From Owenia fusiformis (taxonomy: Eukaryota; Annelida; Polychaeta; Sabellida; Oweniidae), in assembly GCA_903813345.2 (NCBI GenBank), contig CAIIXF020000001.1, positions 50,115,885-50,179,884 on the forward strand: a stretch of 64,000 nt of DNA. The letters are read 5' to 3'. The notes beneath the pieces were generated by a model. The model searched no databases. It had not been told where the DNA came from and was given only the letters and a program-made list of their open reading frames with translations. Made by a program: the position numbers and the translations under genes. Every line of letters starts with the position of its first letter. The stretch's first letter is position 1. Positions 26,101-39,435 of the stretch are shown here, in pieces.

Positions 26101-26591
26101 TAGCCATGTTACTGATATCTCTCCTACAAAGATTCAATTAAAAATTAGAAACATAATCATTGTTAATCACAAGTATATCACAAAGCGTTTGATCCAAGAC
26201 TACATATGCTAGTATTTAGTGAAAGATAAAATCGTTATCAACTTTAAAGAAATGTTATCGTTACACAAGGATAAGGTGTTGCCATGGTTATAAAAAGTGG
26301 CACAGCTAGAAATTGGAGTCATTATTCAAAGTGATAAAAGAAGCCGTTCTAAGGGCAGCATCAAACGTAACTTGGGACTTGAAACAACATATTGACACCC
26401 TCTATGTCTGTCTTAGTAAAATATGTCTACTAACATAAGTCTTTATGTAATCTAAATAAAGACCTTCCCAAGATCTGAAAATACGTCAGTCATACATCAT
26501 AGGCTAGTAGCTACTGTTACAATCTTTTCCGAAATAAAGCATTTGAAGAGTGGAAGCTTTTAAAATTATCTTTTAAAAACAAATTGTTGGC

Positions 26592-26850
26592 CCAGGGCGG
26601 ATCCAGGATTAATATAGAGAATACTGGCCCATACTGTAAAAGGTAGTGTTAAATCATTAGAAGAAATGGCATTTTTGGGCATGCTCACAAAATATTGGCA
26701 TATTTTCCTGAATTTCTGGTTCAATAATGATATCTAGCTTCTCTTTGTCAAATATTTGACTTCGGAATATTTGACAATTATTTGAGCCATTTGACTGTTT
26801 TTTTTCTTTGAGTTCATTCAGCCCCTCACCCGGATCCGCGTATTGGAATC
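26592..26850. mobile_element. Possible MITE fragment with GGATCC-centred ends
   Basis: The stretch begins GGGCGGATCCAGGA and ends CCCGGATCCGCG. Inverted ends around CGGATCC resemble the better defined element at 44891-44983. The arms match only over about 8-10 bases and no target duplication was found. Confidence 0.3.
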
Positions 26851-29800
26851 TTTAGGGGTACGGTATGATCATATTTAACATTAAAAGTATGCAAAAATTG
26901 TTGGAAAAATACTACTGGTGAAATTGGATATCCCAAGTTTAAAAAATAGAAAAATGCGCATTTGAAGTACTTGACATATTATTCTTTCGCCAATAATACT
27001 TGTTGATTTAGAACTTTCCTTTGGGAATCATGTTGGGAGGTACACTCGAAAATTATTTGTAAGATTTTAAAAACACGGTAAAGGTTAATTATCCAACAGC
27101 GTTTCCAAATTTTTTTTTAAAGTTTAGAATGTATTGGGCTCAAATCATTCCCAAACTTGCCTTTTTCTAAATTCTTAGATTCTGACCTTATCATGGTACA
27201 AATATGAATAAACCTACAAATGAAGGTGGCCCATATGGGACGGATTTTGGACCTGGTTGTGCGTATGACGTCACTATGAAATCATACATGTACATAAATT
27301 GAGTTTATTAACCTTTAATTCTGCTTGATAAGCCTTAAACACGATTAGCCATAAAAATAATCATATTCAGATAAAAAGAGCAAGCCATACGCATTCAAGT
27401 AAAACACACCATTGCCAGGTTGCAATTTTATTCATTAGAAAATGAATCTGGAAGTTCAAATTCTAAAATTATCAAGGTAGCTATAAAAAGTGCATTTGAA
27501 TCCTGCAGTGGATCAATCTTCGTTTTGCTTCAAAATTGTACTTCATCTGAAATTTGAACCACTGTCAGTTTTGATCGCACGAGATTTCAATAGGAAATAA
27601 AGAGTTTTTTGTTATATGATTAATTAAAGAGCAATCAAAATATACAATTATAATGATCTATAATTGTAATATGATCACCGAATCATACTACTCAGCAATG
27701 TGAAAAATTAGATTTTGAACAATAAATTGATCACCGTCGTAACATCGTGCAATCATTAGGGATAGAGCACGTTGGGGAAGTGTGTGGGCCAGTGGGGGTT
27801 AATGTCTTGGAATCTACGACTTCAACGTACACCTGCTTTTGGAATAATCGCATATGACCATCTCAATGTGCCAAATCCTTGCATTAGGAGCTATTATCTA
27901 TATAAATTGTAGGCTTATTTTAAATATCAATTTATTTAATTATAGTTATTCAAGTTCATTTCTAGTCAAACAATATGTTTCTATTACCATTATCATACCC
28001 CTGATCATCAAACGAAGCAAAATTATGTATTTCACACAAATGAAATTGATATAAAAGATTTTTCGGATCGATTTAACGATTCTATTTATTTTAATTAATA
28101 TATTAAAAAGGACGATGACGGCATCAGATAAATTGATAGCGTTGATCCATATCTTTGATGTTCGGGCGATAACGTGATCAAGCCAAAACAGGAAAGTCAT
28201 AGTTCCCGGTTGTTTTGTCATCAAGACTCATAATGCCATGATATAATTCAAAATATTAGTTAACATAGTTTTTTCCAGGGCTTTTGTCTTTGTTAATTGA
28301 TATACTTGGGTATATTTCAACATCTGCAGGAACCCAATCCAATCATAATTGTTCCCTCCCAATCCATGATAGTTGATGGTATTGGATTAAATCACATCAA
28401 ATTAAATTACAATACATTTATTAACATATTCTTGAAAATGATTTTATGGCTAGCTCGGTTAATGGAAAATTGTTGTTTCAGAGTTTTGGCGGGCAATTGG
28501 AATTTAATGATTTCGCTTGCTTAATTTTATTCCATGACTGAAATCTGAAGCCAACCCGATATATATTAGTTTTTTTTGCATATTTTTAATTATTTCAAAT
28601 TAGATACAAATAAGATGAAATACAACCGTCTTTCAAAATCTCAAGAAACATTAAGTAGACAAGACAAGTCACATGTCCTCAGTCTTACCACCTCTGATAT
28701 CTATTTGCCCTATTTTCAAACTTTTTATGAAAAGGTTTTTTGTGGACGGTGTTCGGCGGTTGATGTTCGGCGTTCGGCGTCTGTATCAAATGACAGGTTG
28801 CGGCATTTTGCATGTTATTGCCCTGTTCCAGCATTATATAAAAATAATTTGCAGCCAGCTATCGTTTCTTCAGACAAATATAGATCTACAACTGTGTGAA
28901 ATTGTTTGGGAATTTAGACGTTTCTGCTGAATACGTTTGTTGCAGTAATTGACTCTTGAAGAAAGTTTATGTTTCTATTTGCAAACAATGTGGCAGTTAT
29001 GAATAATGGGAACACAACTTTCTGTTCGAGTGATTTGTGAAGGAAACCGAAAATAAGTGGTTAAGAACTAAACGAACAGCGTTCTATATCAGGCTATCCC
29101 TTTGTGTGTCATAAGTGTTTTTTGTAGAGCCTCGACTACAATTATCAGCTCTGGTAGGTTACGGTCCCCGCTACTGCTCTTTGGGCGTATTTTACAAGCT
29201 TAATGTAATTATTGTTCAATTTACATGTTGTCTCCCCTGAAAAATGATAACTCGAAAATCAGAAAATATAGTTATACTCATTTCAAGAGTTTCATAGTAG
29301 CAACGCGGTGTACAGAATCATTTTCTCTTTTTTAGTGAATAAAGTTATAAGTTTCGTAGATCCATAGAAAATATTCCATAGATGTACTTCAAAATGCTGT
29401 CAAGCGTTTTTGATGAATTAAGGTTTCCGAAAAGGATGTTCATTGGTTTTATCTTGAAACTTATCTTTTTATGGATGGTTTGATGTATGTATTAGTTATG
29501 ATGTTGACATACGAAAAACTTCTTAAACCAACACAAACTGCAATTAATCTTCTGTTTTAGCGCGAACAGTCATCAACAACCAAAACTGTGGAACATAAAG
29601 TTGCAACTATCGGTAACTCGATCCCAACAGAAGCATCAAAGGCTTTGCTTTAGACAAATTGTAGATCTGTGTTGCAAGAACTTCTGTGAGGTTCATAGTT
29701 TTCCTGTATCGCTGACAAAGATCGATGCTTAGTAAGTGTTTGTTTCTGGCTTGAAAGTTAACGCCTCTTGGCAAATTAGGACCGAGTATTTGTGATGGAG

Positions 29801-32236
29801 TACTTTCGCAATCTGGGGCAGTAATTTGCAGACGCGCGCGTTGTCCGTCAAAATATGGGACAAAATATCGCAGCCGGCCATAATAACTAGCCATGATCTT
29901 ATTGAAGTGTCTGAAAGCACAGCAAGATATGCCAAAGTGAAAGTAAAGCTAATTTTTGTTTCAATTTGCGCGTTGCTTTCATCTTCATAAACTTCAAAAG
30001 ATGGTTTTGATATGACTATTCATCACTTTCGTTTAAATTGTAAAAAATGGACATCGCACATCGGTTTCCGTTTTTTATGTGTTCAATGAAAAAAAACAAT
30101 GTTACGTTGCGTGAAACACCCAGTATTATTAATTATACATCACTTTTTATTAAGAATGAAATAGCTAACGACTGAAAAGTGATGAACGTTTAGAATATGA
30201 CCACTTCATCTTTCCCGATGCAGGCATCCTCTTCTCACATGTATTCGCAGGAAGCACTTTTGGATCCTCCATTTTATATACGTTACACGCAGTCAATACA
30301 CTGATGTAATGACTGTATTTGATTATAGACTGATAAAAATGAGTTCTTGTTTTACAAATTGCAATTATGATTTCTACCTCTTCCACACCTCACAACCAAA
30401 GCCAGATGGTCACAAACACATTCAAAATTACAATATTAATTAGTAATGATCGTTTACTCTATGTTTTGATTTTATGGGGCCTAAGCGATTCTCCGTGCAT
30501 AGTAGGACTCAGACGAATGTCGCTTGAGCAGTGGATGGCATTGTAGATCGCGACGGAACCCCGGTGAGGCTCGCTGACTTCACTAGATCGTCCTTACTAT
30601 GCTCATTCCCTCGTGTCACATAATGAACTTTATAAATTTCCACGGCTGTCAAACTGTAGCCTAGGGTACAGGGGGTGTCATCATATCGCTGTTTTGTTTA
30701 TTGTTGATTCCAATAGAAAAGGCGTACATTAAATACACCCTGTAATTACCCATTGGAGGACTCGGACAGATAAATGGCGTACGGCGCAAAGTAAAATCTC
30801 GGAGACACTTGTATTTTCTGTGAGCGTGAGACAACAGTTTAGGATGGTCTAATTATAGGCCAAAAGCCAGTCCATTCTACAATTATACAGACCACCCCAA
30901 ATGATCCCAATATCCAACAAAGTGAAACGTTTTTATATTAAATATGTTATAGGTTAACTTTAGTTGGTGTCAATTACGTGTAATAGGCATTCAAAAGAGA
31001 AAAGCTTTTTGAATCACGAGGCTCTGATAAGGACATCAGTCAAACTATCGTTTTACACATTTTTGATAGCCGTCATACAAATACAATCTTTTGGTGTTGG
31101 TTTCATTTTAATAGCTGTTATTTATTGTTCCCTTTTAACAAAGGTTTAATTGAGTTTTATATTAAACTGACGGCAAAAATTGGCAATTTTTTACTGCTAT
31201 TAGACAGTAATATGTCGCACATGCCACTAGATAAACACATTTAAGCAATCCACAGTTTATATATTGTTTAAAATCATTGTAAAAAATACGACTACTGTAT
31301 AAAATTTATAATTCCGACTAGAAAACTAACACAAAAGTCATTTTGATATTCTAAAGGTGAAAGCTCCAGGTATACGATACCAAACTAGGCATCATTAATT
31401 TCAGACTTCATTATTTCTGAATAAACCTCGTCCTGAAGAATTCTGTGGGATAATGCAATGAGCCTGTTACTGCTCTAGAGTCTATTTAAAGTCTATTATT
31501 TCCAGTCGGCTTGTAACTCAGTACCAATATTTGCATTGGTTGGTGGTGGGACTGCGTGTCCTTCCACATCACCGATCACAGTTGCCGCTTCCACAAATAT
31601 AGGGCGTATTTCCATTATGGTACATATCATTAACTTATTGTTGAAATGATGTTAATTATGAGTTGTTTGATCATATATTCAGCTATGTTCAACAATGTAC
31701 AAAATGGCCACGCATTGTACAAATATAATATACGACTTTCAAATATACATGCAATTCAGCTTTTAGATGTACGGATTGCTTTCCAAAGTACACTCAATTG
31801 TTAGTCTTTTAATTTTATTTTACGAGATCACTGAGAGATTTTATCGTGAGAAGTTGAAATTAAATTAGTTATCTTTGTTAGAACAAATCATGCTTTGTTG
31901 TAATTCTCTTGTTTATGCTGTACAGCAAATGAAATCTTTTCAGTCAAAATATCTTCAAATATCAAGAAATGTCTAGATGGATCAACCGAAGCTTGTATCG
32001 AGAAACTATATGGTTTGAAATTTCAGAGAATTGAAAGGTAGAAATTGATACATGAGAAAGAAAATACTAAACAATCTTATAAGTAGCGTGTCAAGGTCTA
32101 CCAAAATTGTAATTTGACTTACATTCTGATCTTGAATTGTTCTTGAAAGACCTTTCCCTAAATGTTGACTAACTTCAGATTCGAATTCTCATTAGAAGTA
32201 CTTGCCAAAGAAATACACCCCCACAATATACAGCGT

Positions 32237-32697
32237 GTCCAGGCACTGGTGGGAATAACAATCAGAAATAAACTAATTGTTTGATTATTTACAGGGTTAC
32301 CCCCTAAAACGACTAGAATCAATCTATGCAATCAACAGAACAGACACTACATAATATAATCTATGGCCGACACTATACCGGTGTTTCGAGGTGCACATAT
32401 ATCCAGCCGAAAACTGTTTGAATATGTGACTTTGATGCAACATGTAATAACTATATGCGCTCTTAACTACGCTGTCCGAGTGATTTCTTCCTGGATGTAG
32501 TCATTTTTTCTTGTTCCTCAATATTAAAAACAAAATTTTAAAACCTTATGCAACACAGGGAAGCTATATTATTTATCATTATTCATCAAGAATTTGTTCC
32601 TGTGTTGTAAAATAAGGTAAATGGTATAAAAATTAACATAGTGCTATATTATTACAATATTTGGCTGCTTTAGATTTTTTGGGTCACCCTGTATATT
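32237..32697. mobile_element. Possible mariner-like MITE
   Basis: The left end TACAGCGTGTCCA and the reverse complement of the right end (TACAGGGTGACCC) agree at about 10 of 13 bases, and both are flanked by TA. TACAGGGTGxCCCAAAA-type ends with a TA target are characteristic of Tc1/mariner relatives. No transposase frame lies inside. The weak match of the left arm leaves this tentative. Confidence 0.3.
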
Positions 32698-35600
32698 ACA
32701 TCATACCTCCAACATCCAGCCTTTATAGAAATGATATTTTGGAGTTACTGCTTAATTTGTTCAGGAATTAGTTTTTATTATAAATGTTTGTATATATGAG
32801 CTGGAGAAAACATAAACATGAATATTAAAATACAACTTAAAGCCATTATGTATGGAAAGTTGAAGATGTTTGTTTTCCTAACGTATGTGGTTTTGTTTTC
32901 GCAAGTTAACTTTAGATTTTTTAATTGTTACTAAGCTGATAAGTCTAAACGTTTATTGTTATTAAATCAAGATGTTTATTTGTTGATAAATTAAAATGAG
33001 GAAATACTCGAGTATTTCTATTTTCATAGTCACTTTCATCCAGACTATAATAACAATACTTCTTTTAAGTATGTAATCTTGAAAATAAATATGATTATTT
33101 TTCCTTTTTTTAAAATTAAAATATACATGTACTTTGGAGCAAAAAATCGAACCCCCAAGATGTTCATTGTGGTGTTCAAAATACCCTCGACCCAGTGGTT
33201 AGTTGTAGCATCCGCTTTGAATGAGACAAGCAGAAGCTCTCTTTTAAGGGAGTGCAATCAAACTATTGAAAAATGTATGTTGGATTCTGGATACATAAAA
33301 TTGTAGTTGATGGTCATTTGCAAATGAAGTGAGGTTTGATCTAATATCTCAGAATAAGGATATAATGAATAATGGGACAACAAGAAGATTATTACAATAA
33401 ATACTCTGTTCAATTTGCTTGAGCATTTATCAATTAGAGCAGGGCCCAGAGAAACGGATAGACACATTAGTAACTCATCAGTGGGGAAATAGCTTCCGCG
33501 CAATTTTACCTGAGCTTTAATTGAATGTTGTATTAAATTGAAATAGTAGTCATTTAGGTGCTATCAGCGTAAAAAGCCTGGCTTCGGCGTCCTGATTAGG
33601 TGTTAATTGATGTTTTTCCCAATAATCTGATCCTCATGCATGGTGGCTTCCGAAACATTTTGCCACTTGCTGATTTTGCGCACCAGCTCATTAAGGTTTC
33701 TTGCAAGCTAAAGCCATAAACTCTTAAGTTTATGAAAATTAATGGATGGTTGATTCAAAATCACAACATGTGCCAATATGGATATGGTAATCACAAAAAA
33801 TGATACAATTTCTCAATTAGTCTATTGCAAGATATATTATAGTAAAAGGAAAATAATCAAATGTTCATTTAGCTGAAAGCTAAGTAATAGCACTCAATAA
33901 CTTATGATGGTAATTATTTATCAATTTCACGACTGCTTACATATTTAGCATGATTTCAGAAACAAATGATTTGCAATGAATCCCGCTTGAGGATTTCAAT
34001 ACATATCATTGCGGGAGGGGTAATAGGCGTGATAAACCCCTGATAATGACGACACCTTTGAGAGAATAAGGTACGCTTCATTGAGTCACCATCATTACCT
34101 TCGAATATCTGTTCCAGCCTTGATAAGCTTTTTATCTAAATAAATTGGCCAACTATTGAACGGTTTTGCAATCTGATACGCAACTGCTTTATTAATCTGA
34201 GATCATAATTTAAATCACCAACTAATTGGTAAACTATATACGGAGAGATTATATCATATGGACAAGCTCATCAATTTATCAAATGAATGCCTAGAGGAAT
34301 AGGACTAGGACAGGCCATTGCTGTTTTTCGTGATTCTAAATTAAAGGTATAACATTGGGAGACGATTCAATGCCAGGCTGAAAGTAAAATTGTTATTTCT
34401 TTGCAAGATTCTGAATAGATTTTTTCAGGTCGGGACTATCAATCCTTCAAAACAAAATCTTACTTTTTTGTAACGTTTCGAAAACACAAAAACGTCAGCT
34501 TCCTATTTATAAGCTACATGTTCTTAAAATGATTTCTGACAAAGCGTTTTCAATTTTTGCCGTTTTTGGTTTTTGACAATTTCAAAGAATTCCCCAAAAG
34601 TGTATTTCAAAAGAAAGAAGTTTTTTTTATTTAATTATTTTATTTCAGTGAAGAAAAAACATGTCAAAGTACATTTTACAATACAGTATTGCGTTAGTGT
34701 TTAAGAAATTTTATACCATTGGCAAATTTTTTTTATTTAAAGGAAAAAATCATCAGTATCAGGATAAATTAATTTTATGAAAAATTTAAATTTCAAAGTC
34801 GAAAATTGAAAACTTCATCGAGTAAGAAATATAGAATTAAACATCCAGTACATTTTCTATGATTCAATTTAAAGTTCAAAGACTTCAAAATGTTCAGAAT
34901 CATAGCAAATGATAAATTATGAGCAACTGTTTTTAAACTGGTCATCGATATTGAACTATGCGCCAAGATAAGTCACTAAGGTGTTGCTCCCTCATTTCCA
35001 ATATAAGTTGAGTTCAAGATTTCGATCTGTTCCACCTCTCAAAGTACACCTCTCATCGTATGATGCGGCGTTGTACTTTTTTGTGTACTAAACACGAATA
35101 AATTACAACTGCTTGTTCTTGTATTTTGTCATCAGTCTTAGTGCCTTCCGTGTCCACAGCATTTTGACTTCGTGACCTGGTCATCCTTGAAATACAACTG
35201 ATTTAATTAACTCACAATTAAATACTTTTCACTGACAGACTTGACAGTGCATCCAAACAAAGATAATTACGGTTTTTGCGGAATAACAAAAAGAAGTGAA
35301 ACATTGATACAAAACATGTGTCAAGATATGAATTATTTTTACATATGCTTGTCACAGGAAATAGACAGTTCGCCATTCATTGTATTCTTCCAATTATTAG
35401 TAATCAAAATGGAAGATTTTTTGTTCAATCTAAAGATTGATATCTAACGTCAATAAAAGTGTGTAATGGACTCTTCCATTGACAATGTAGCCTCCCCCAG
35501 AGCGACCATCGCCACGTCATATCTACAAAGCTCATTTTAATTCGTTCAAAGACTTGCAAACAGTTCACATTGTTAAAAAATGAAGTTTTGATCACCGGTA

Positions 35601-35923
35601 ACGTGTCCAGGACAGGCTAATTGAAAAGTAGGTCCAAATGTCTTGGGGCTCCTGAAGTTTGGGTAACACCCATAAAATCCAATCTGAATATCCATTATGA
35701 ACTTTTAATAAAAAACTGACATTTTATATTCACTATCATAATCGACACGAGGTTGGGAGCCAAAGATTTATATACCAAACTCTAAGAATTAATAGACTTA
35801 AATTATTTTATAATAGAGTGTTGTTTTGTGTCTATTGTAATTAAAGTAATTAATTTGTTGCGGCCTATCAATGATAATGCTGCCGTCTGTTTAATTCTTC
35901 GCCTGGGATCAATTGTAACTGGT

Positions 35924-35937
35924 CTTTGATCTTTGAT
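35924..35937. promoter_or_regulatory. Tandem TCF/LEF-type sites
   Basis: Two CTTTGAT heptamers stand directly end to end. A CTATCAATGATAATG stretch with Hox/PBX-like core bases lies some 60 bases upstream. Wnt signalling through TCF is a known regulator of engrailed, but the site is about 10 kb from that gene and 3.5 kb from SLC22, so the target is unknown. Confidence 0.25.
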
Positions 35938-36400
35938 AACTGCTAAAATAGGTCCAATGCTCCTTTCACCGTTACATTATTGTAGTTGCATTATGTCCAA
36001 TGACTTTTTGTAAATTGTAATTCAAACTGCTGGATCTCAAAAGTAACTTGTATTTCAAATTCAATTGTTTCAAAAATCAACTTGACTTTTTTAATTCGGG
36101 GTTTTCATACTAGTAATTTAAATTTAGAGAAACAGATAGACCGATTTTAAGGGCGATATGGTGTACGAAGGAACAAACTCTTGTAACAATGGGGACATTT
36201 TTTAAAGTTTAGACAAAAATTGATTTACAAGTAGAAAAATTAAATATATTCAACTGTAAGTAAAGGTGACCATTTAAAACATTTAAAGGCCCCATATGGA
36301 GTTTGAAAATATGTATGTATCAATCATTTACTATTTGTCATGACTTTTAAAGTTATTCTAAAGATTTTTGAGAGAAAAACATTTTTGAAAAAAGTTGTCA

Positions 36401-36826
36401 GCTTATGTTTTTCAAATATTCAAATATCCCGCCATTTTTTCAAATAAAAGTTGAATTTTTTAATCATCAAATATTCCAATTTGCACTGCAAAAAACAAAT
36501 CTTTTTAACACCATTGCAAATCAATTTTCTTATTTTTTCAAAAAACACGTGAAGATGTATGTTCTTACATGGTATTGGTGTGGTGTATCGCTTATTAAAA
36601 TGTATGTGTGACATCTAACATTTAGTTTAAAATAAACTCATGATTTTTGAGCAAAAAGTCCTTCAAAAAACCCTTTTCGAAATTAAACAAGGCACAGACG
36701 TGAACAATATCGTACCTAAAACACAGCATTGTGGTCTTGTTGACCAAGAGGGCAAGATGGCCGCAGAAAAGTTAATCAGCTCTAGAACTTATCACTGTGT
36801 AACATATGTAAAAATTTGAACGGTTT
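36401..36826. repeat. Family A repeat, leader module
   Basis: This stretch matches 14357-14460 and 14770-14935 in the same order and orientation, then passes through a CAAGATGGCCGC motif (about 36752) directly into the 162-bp array. The leader plus tandem core therefore looks like one element type present at two places in the window. Confidence 0.7.
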
Positions 36827-37655
36827 GGCTGGAAACCTGTAGACAAGTCTTGAAAGTGAAGATTTTAGGACGGAAAATCCAAAATGGCCACCTTAAAATT
36901 TACCCAGAATGCCCAAAAACTAATCAGTTCTTGACGTTGATATGTAGAAACATCCCTGAAAATTTCAGATGAATCCCTCAAATGGTTCGGCTGGAAACCT
37001 GTAGACAAGTCTTGAAAGTGAAGATTTTAGGACGGAAAATCCAAAATGGCCACCTTAAAATTTACCCAGAATGCCCAAAAACTAATCAGTTCTTGACGTT
37101 GATATGTAGAAACATCCCTGAAAATTTCAGATGAATCCCTCAAATGGTTTGGCTGGAAACCTGTAGACAAGTCTTGAAAGTGAAGATTTTAGGACGGAAA
37201 ATCCAAAATGGCCACCTTAAAATTTACCCAGAATGCCCAAAAACTTATCAGTTCTTGACGTTGATATGTAGAAACATCCCTGAAAAGTTCAGATGAATCC
37301 CTCAAATGGTTTGGCTGGAAACCTGTAGACAAGTCTTGAAAGTGAAGATCTTAGGACGGAAAATCCAAAATGGCCACCTTAAGATTTACCCAGAATGCCC
37401 AAAAACTAATCAGTTCTTGAAGTTGATATGTAGAAACATCCCTGAAACTTTCAGATGAATCCCTCAAATGGTTTGGCTGGAAACCTGTAGACAAGTCTTG
37501 AAAGTGAAGATTTTAGGACGGAAAATCCAAAATGGCCACCTTAAGATTAACCCAGAATTCCCAAAAACTAATCAGTTCTTGACGTTGATATGTAGAAACA
37601 TCCCTGAAAATTTCAGATGAATCCCTCAAATGGTTTGGCTGGAAACCTGTAGACA
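36827..37655. repeat. 162-bp tandem repeat array, five full units
   Basis: GGCTGGAAACCTGTAGACAA recurs at 36827, 36989, 37151, 37313, 37475 and 37637, exactly 162 bp apart each time, and the array stops about 20 bp into the sixth unit. Units differ at only a few bases. Each holds GGAAAATCCAAAATGGCCACC-like sequence related to the family A motif at 13.6-15.1 kb. The unit is divisible by three, but its frames carry stops and I see no sign of coding. Mobile elements with a tandem core of about 160 bp are known from molluscs (pearl-type, and some Helitrons); kinship with those is only suggested by structure. Confidence 0.95.
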
Positions 37656-39100
37656 AGCTGAAAAGTGAGACGCCGCCCGATTTTCCCGAGTAATAAAATT
37701 GACAAAATCAGGTTTCAAACTTGACAATTGTAACTTCAAAATAAAACGTTGAAAAGTTTTGTATGTTAGAAATGCTCATACATGAAAATCCATGAAAAAT
37801 GTTGTAATATGGGAAAGTTATCAGGGAACCCGAGAGTCTAAATCGACTTTTTTGATATAAATAAGTTGTATCAGATATTTTGTATTCTAAATTCTAAAAT
37901 GGTCGAGAATCAAAATTTTTGAAGAAGATAACATAGACGAATGAACATAGAAAAACACTTCTCTTTGTGATTTCTCACTTTGATTTGCCAATTTCTAGTT
38001 AATTCTATTGAGGCAAGGATTCCTTATCATGCTAAATAAAACCAGAACCACATTTTGATGTAGCCTATTATATAACTGCTATCACTACATATTTCAAGCC
38101 AGATAGGAACTACTATTTGAATTTAAAACTACCACCAGATTCAGAATATATTCATGGACAACTGTGACAAAGTTTAGCTGATTCCATGCAAAAATACCAG
38201 AGATACGTGGAAAAACAGGACTGAAGTGTCAGATTCTGTTGAAATTTAAATTTTCAAACATGCTATTACATCATTTCCTAACCGACTTTCTGCTTTTATA
38301 GTGGAGCCCTGCCTTTAAGATAATGATTGAATGGTGGACCTAAAAGAAGCAATTTGTTCATATCTTAACAAATATCAAAATTGTGCCAAATGGGTGGATT
38401 TTTTCTATATGATCACTTTTTTACTATGGTTGGGGATCTGCCAGATTTTGAATTCCGTTGTGCGAGGCATTGAATTTTGAGAAAATACAAAGACCTTCAC
38501 TCGTGAAAAGTAGTGCCATGCTTATTTTAAAGATGTCACTGATAGACAATTTAAGAATTGCTAGAATATAGCCTAATCAAGACCCATTTATGTTTATTCA
38601 GTCGCCATCTTTTTATCAATACAGTTCTAACACAGTCTAAAAGCTGAATGAATTCCAAATGCTCCACTAACATGTTATGCAAGAACCGGAATCAATGTTT
38701 TGTTTGTGAAATATTATCAATGAGGGTCATCATTTTTCTGAATCTAAAAACATCATCTGTTAAAAATATATAATGATACGTGAATACAATTTATTTAATT
38801 CATTTATCTTATTTAATTTATAATTCATTATCATGGCAATTATCATAATTTTGGAATCTAAGCCAGGGTAGTAACCTCATTATTATTAATCTAACACTTT
38901 CTTTGCCATTCAAGAAAGGTTAGCACTAAACAAATCTATAAATATAACGATACAATTAGTGTTAAAGATCGAATCAAACGACGATCTTGCATTGTAATGT
39001 ATTGCAAGCTGTCGTAATAATCCATTCAATGTATATTAAGAGACAAGCAATGCTCACAGCTTCGCGCATTTCATAAACATGAACAAATAATTTATCTATT
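37656..39100. other. Gene-free stretch upstream of SLC22
   Basis: AT-rich, with no gene, RNA or repeat unit that I could support. Confidence 0.5.
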
Positions 39101-39104
39101 TTCT

Positions 39105-39203
39105 TATTTATGTATTAACTCCCAATTAATGTACAATTGTAACTCTCTTATATAAGAGGTAAATAGAGAATAAAATACAATACAATACAATACAATACAA
39201 TTA
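39105..39203 (+). mobile_element. 3' end of a non-LTR retrotransposon or SINE
   Basis: The sequence TATAAGAGGTAAATAGAGAA leads into AATAAAATACAA and a run of about five ATACA pentamers (ending near 39200). A short-repeat tail after such a leader is a typical 3' end of CR1/L2-type elements. The retrotransposon at 50350-53345 ends in a comparable GGTAAATAAATAATTAAATT tail. It lies about 230 bp upstream of the SLC22 start codon. Confidence 0.45.
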
Positions 39204-39435
39204 GATTTATACAATTATTTCATATAAATCATTAACTTTCGAAAGATGTCTTGGACTTTTATCAGTTTCTGAAGAATTAGACAATAGATTAGCATATATC
39301 TATACTTAAACGACGTACTTATCTTTAATCAAATATTGGAATTCAATTTCTTACCTTCAATCTTAAGAACACTGACAACATTCTATGCCCGAAGTTATTT
39401 TCAAAAGAATCAAATAATTTCTGGAAAAGATCAGT

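Larger units (their letters stand above)
26101..36400. other. Gene-free interval between engrailed and SLC22
   Basis: More than 10 kb without a supportable gene. The longest shadow frame, 29607-29894 on the minus strand (95 codons), sits in a slightly GC-richer patch but matches nothing known. Between two divergent genes, one of them a developmental regulator, this is the likeliest place for distal enhancers. Separate entries cover the repeats and motifs found. Confidence 0.45.

Noticed and set aside
29607-29894. 95-codon minus-strand frame (MASYYGRLRYFVPY...)
   Set aside because: It overlaps another frame of similar length, has no recognised domain and no supporting splice context. Left as unproven.
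36827-37655. Regular array that could be taken for a CRISPR
   Set aside because: The whole 162-bp unit repeats; there are no variable spacers between short constant repeats, and the DNA is animal.
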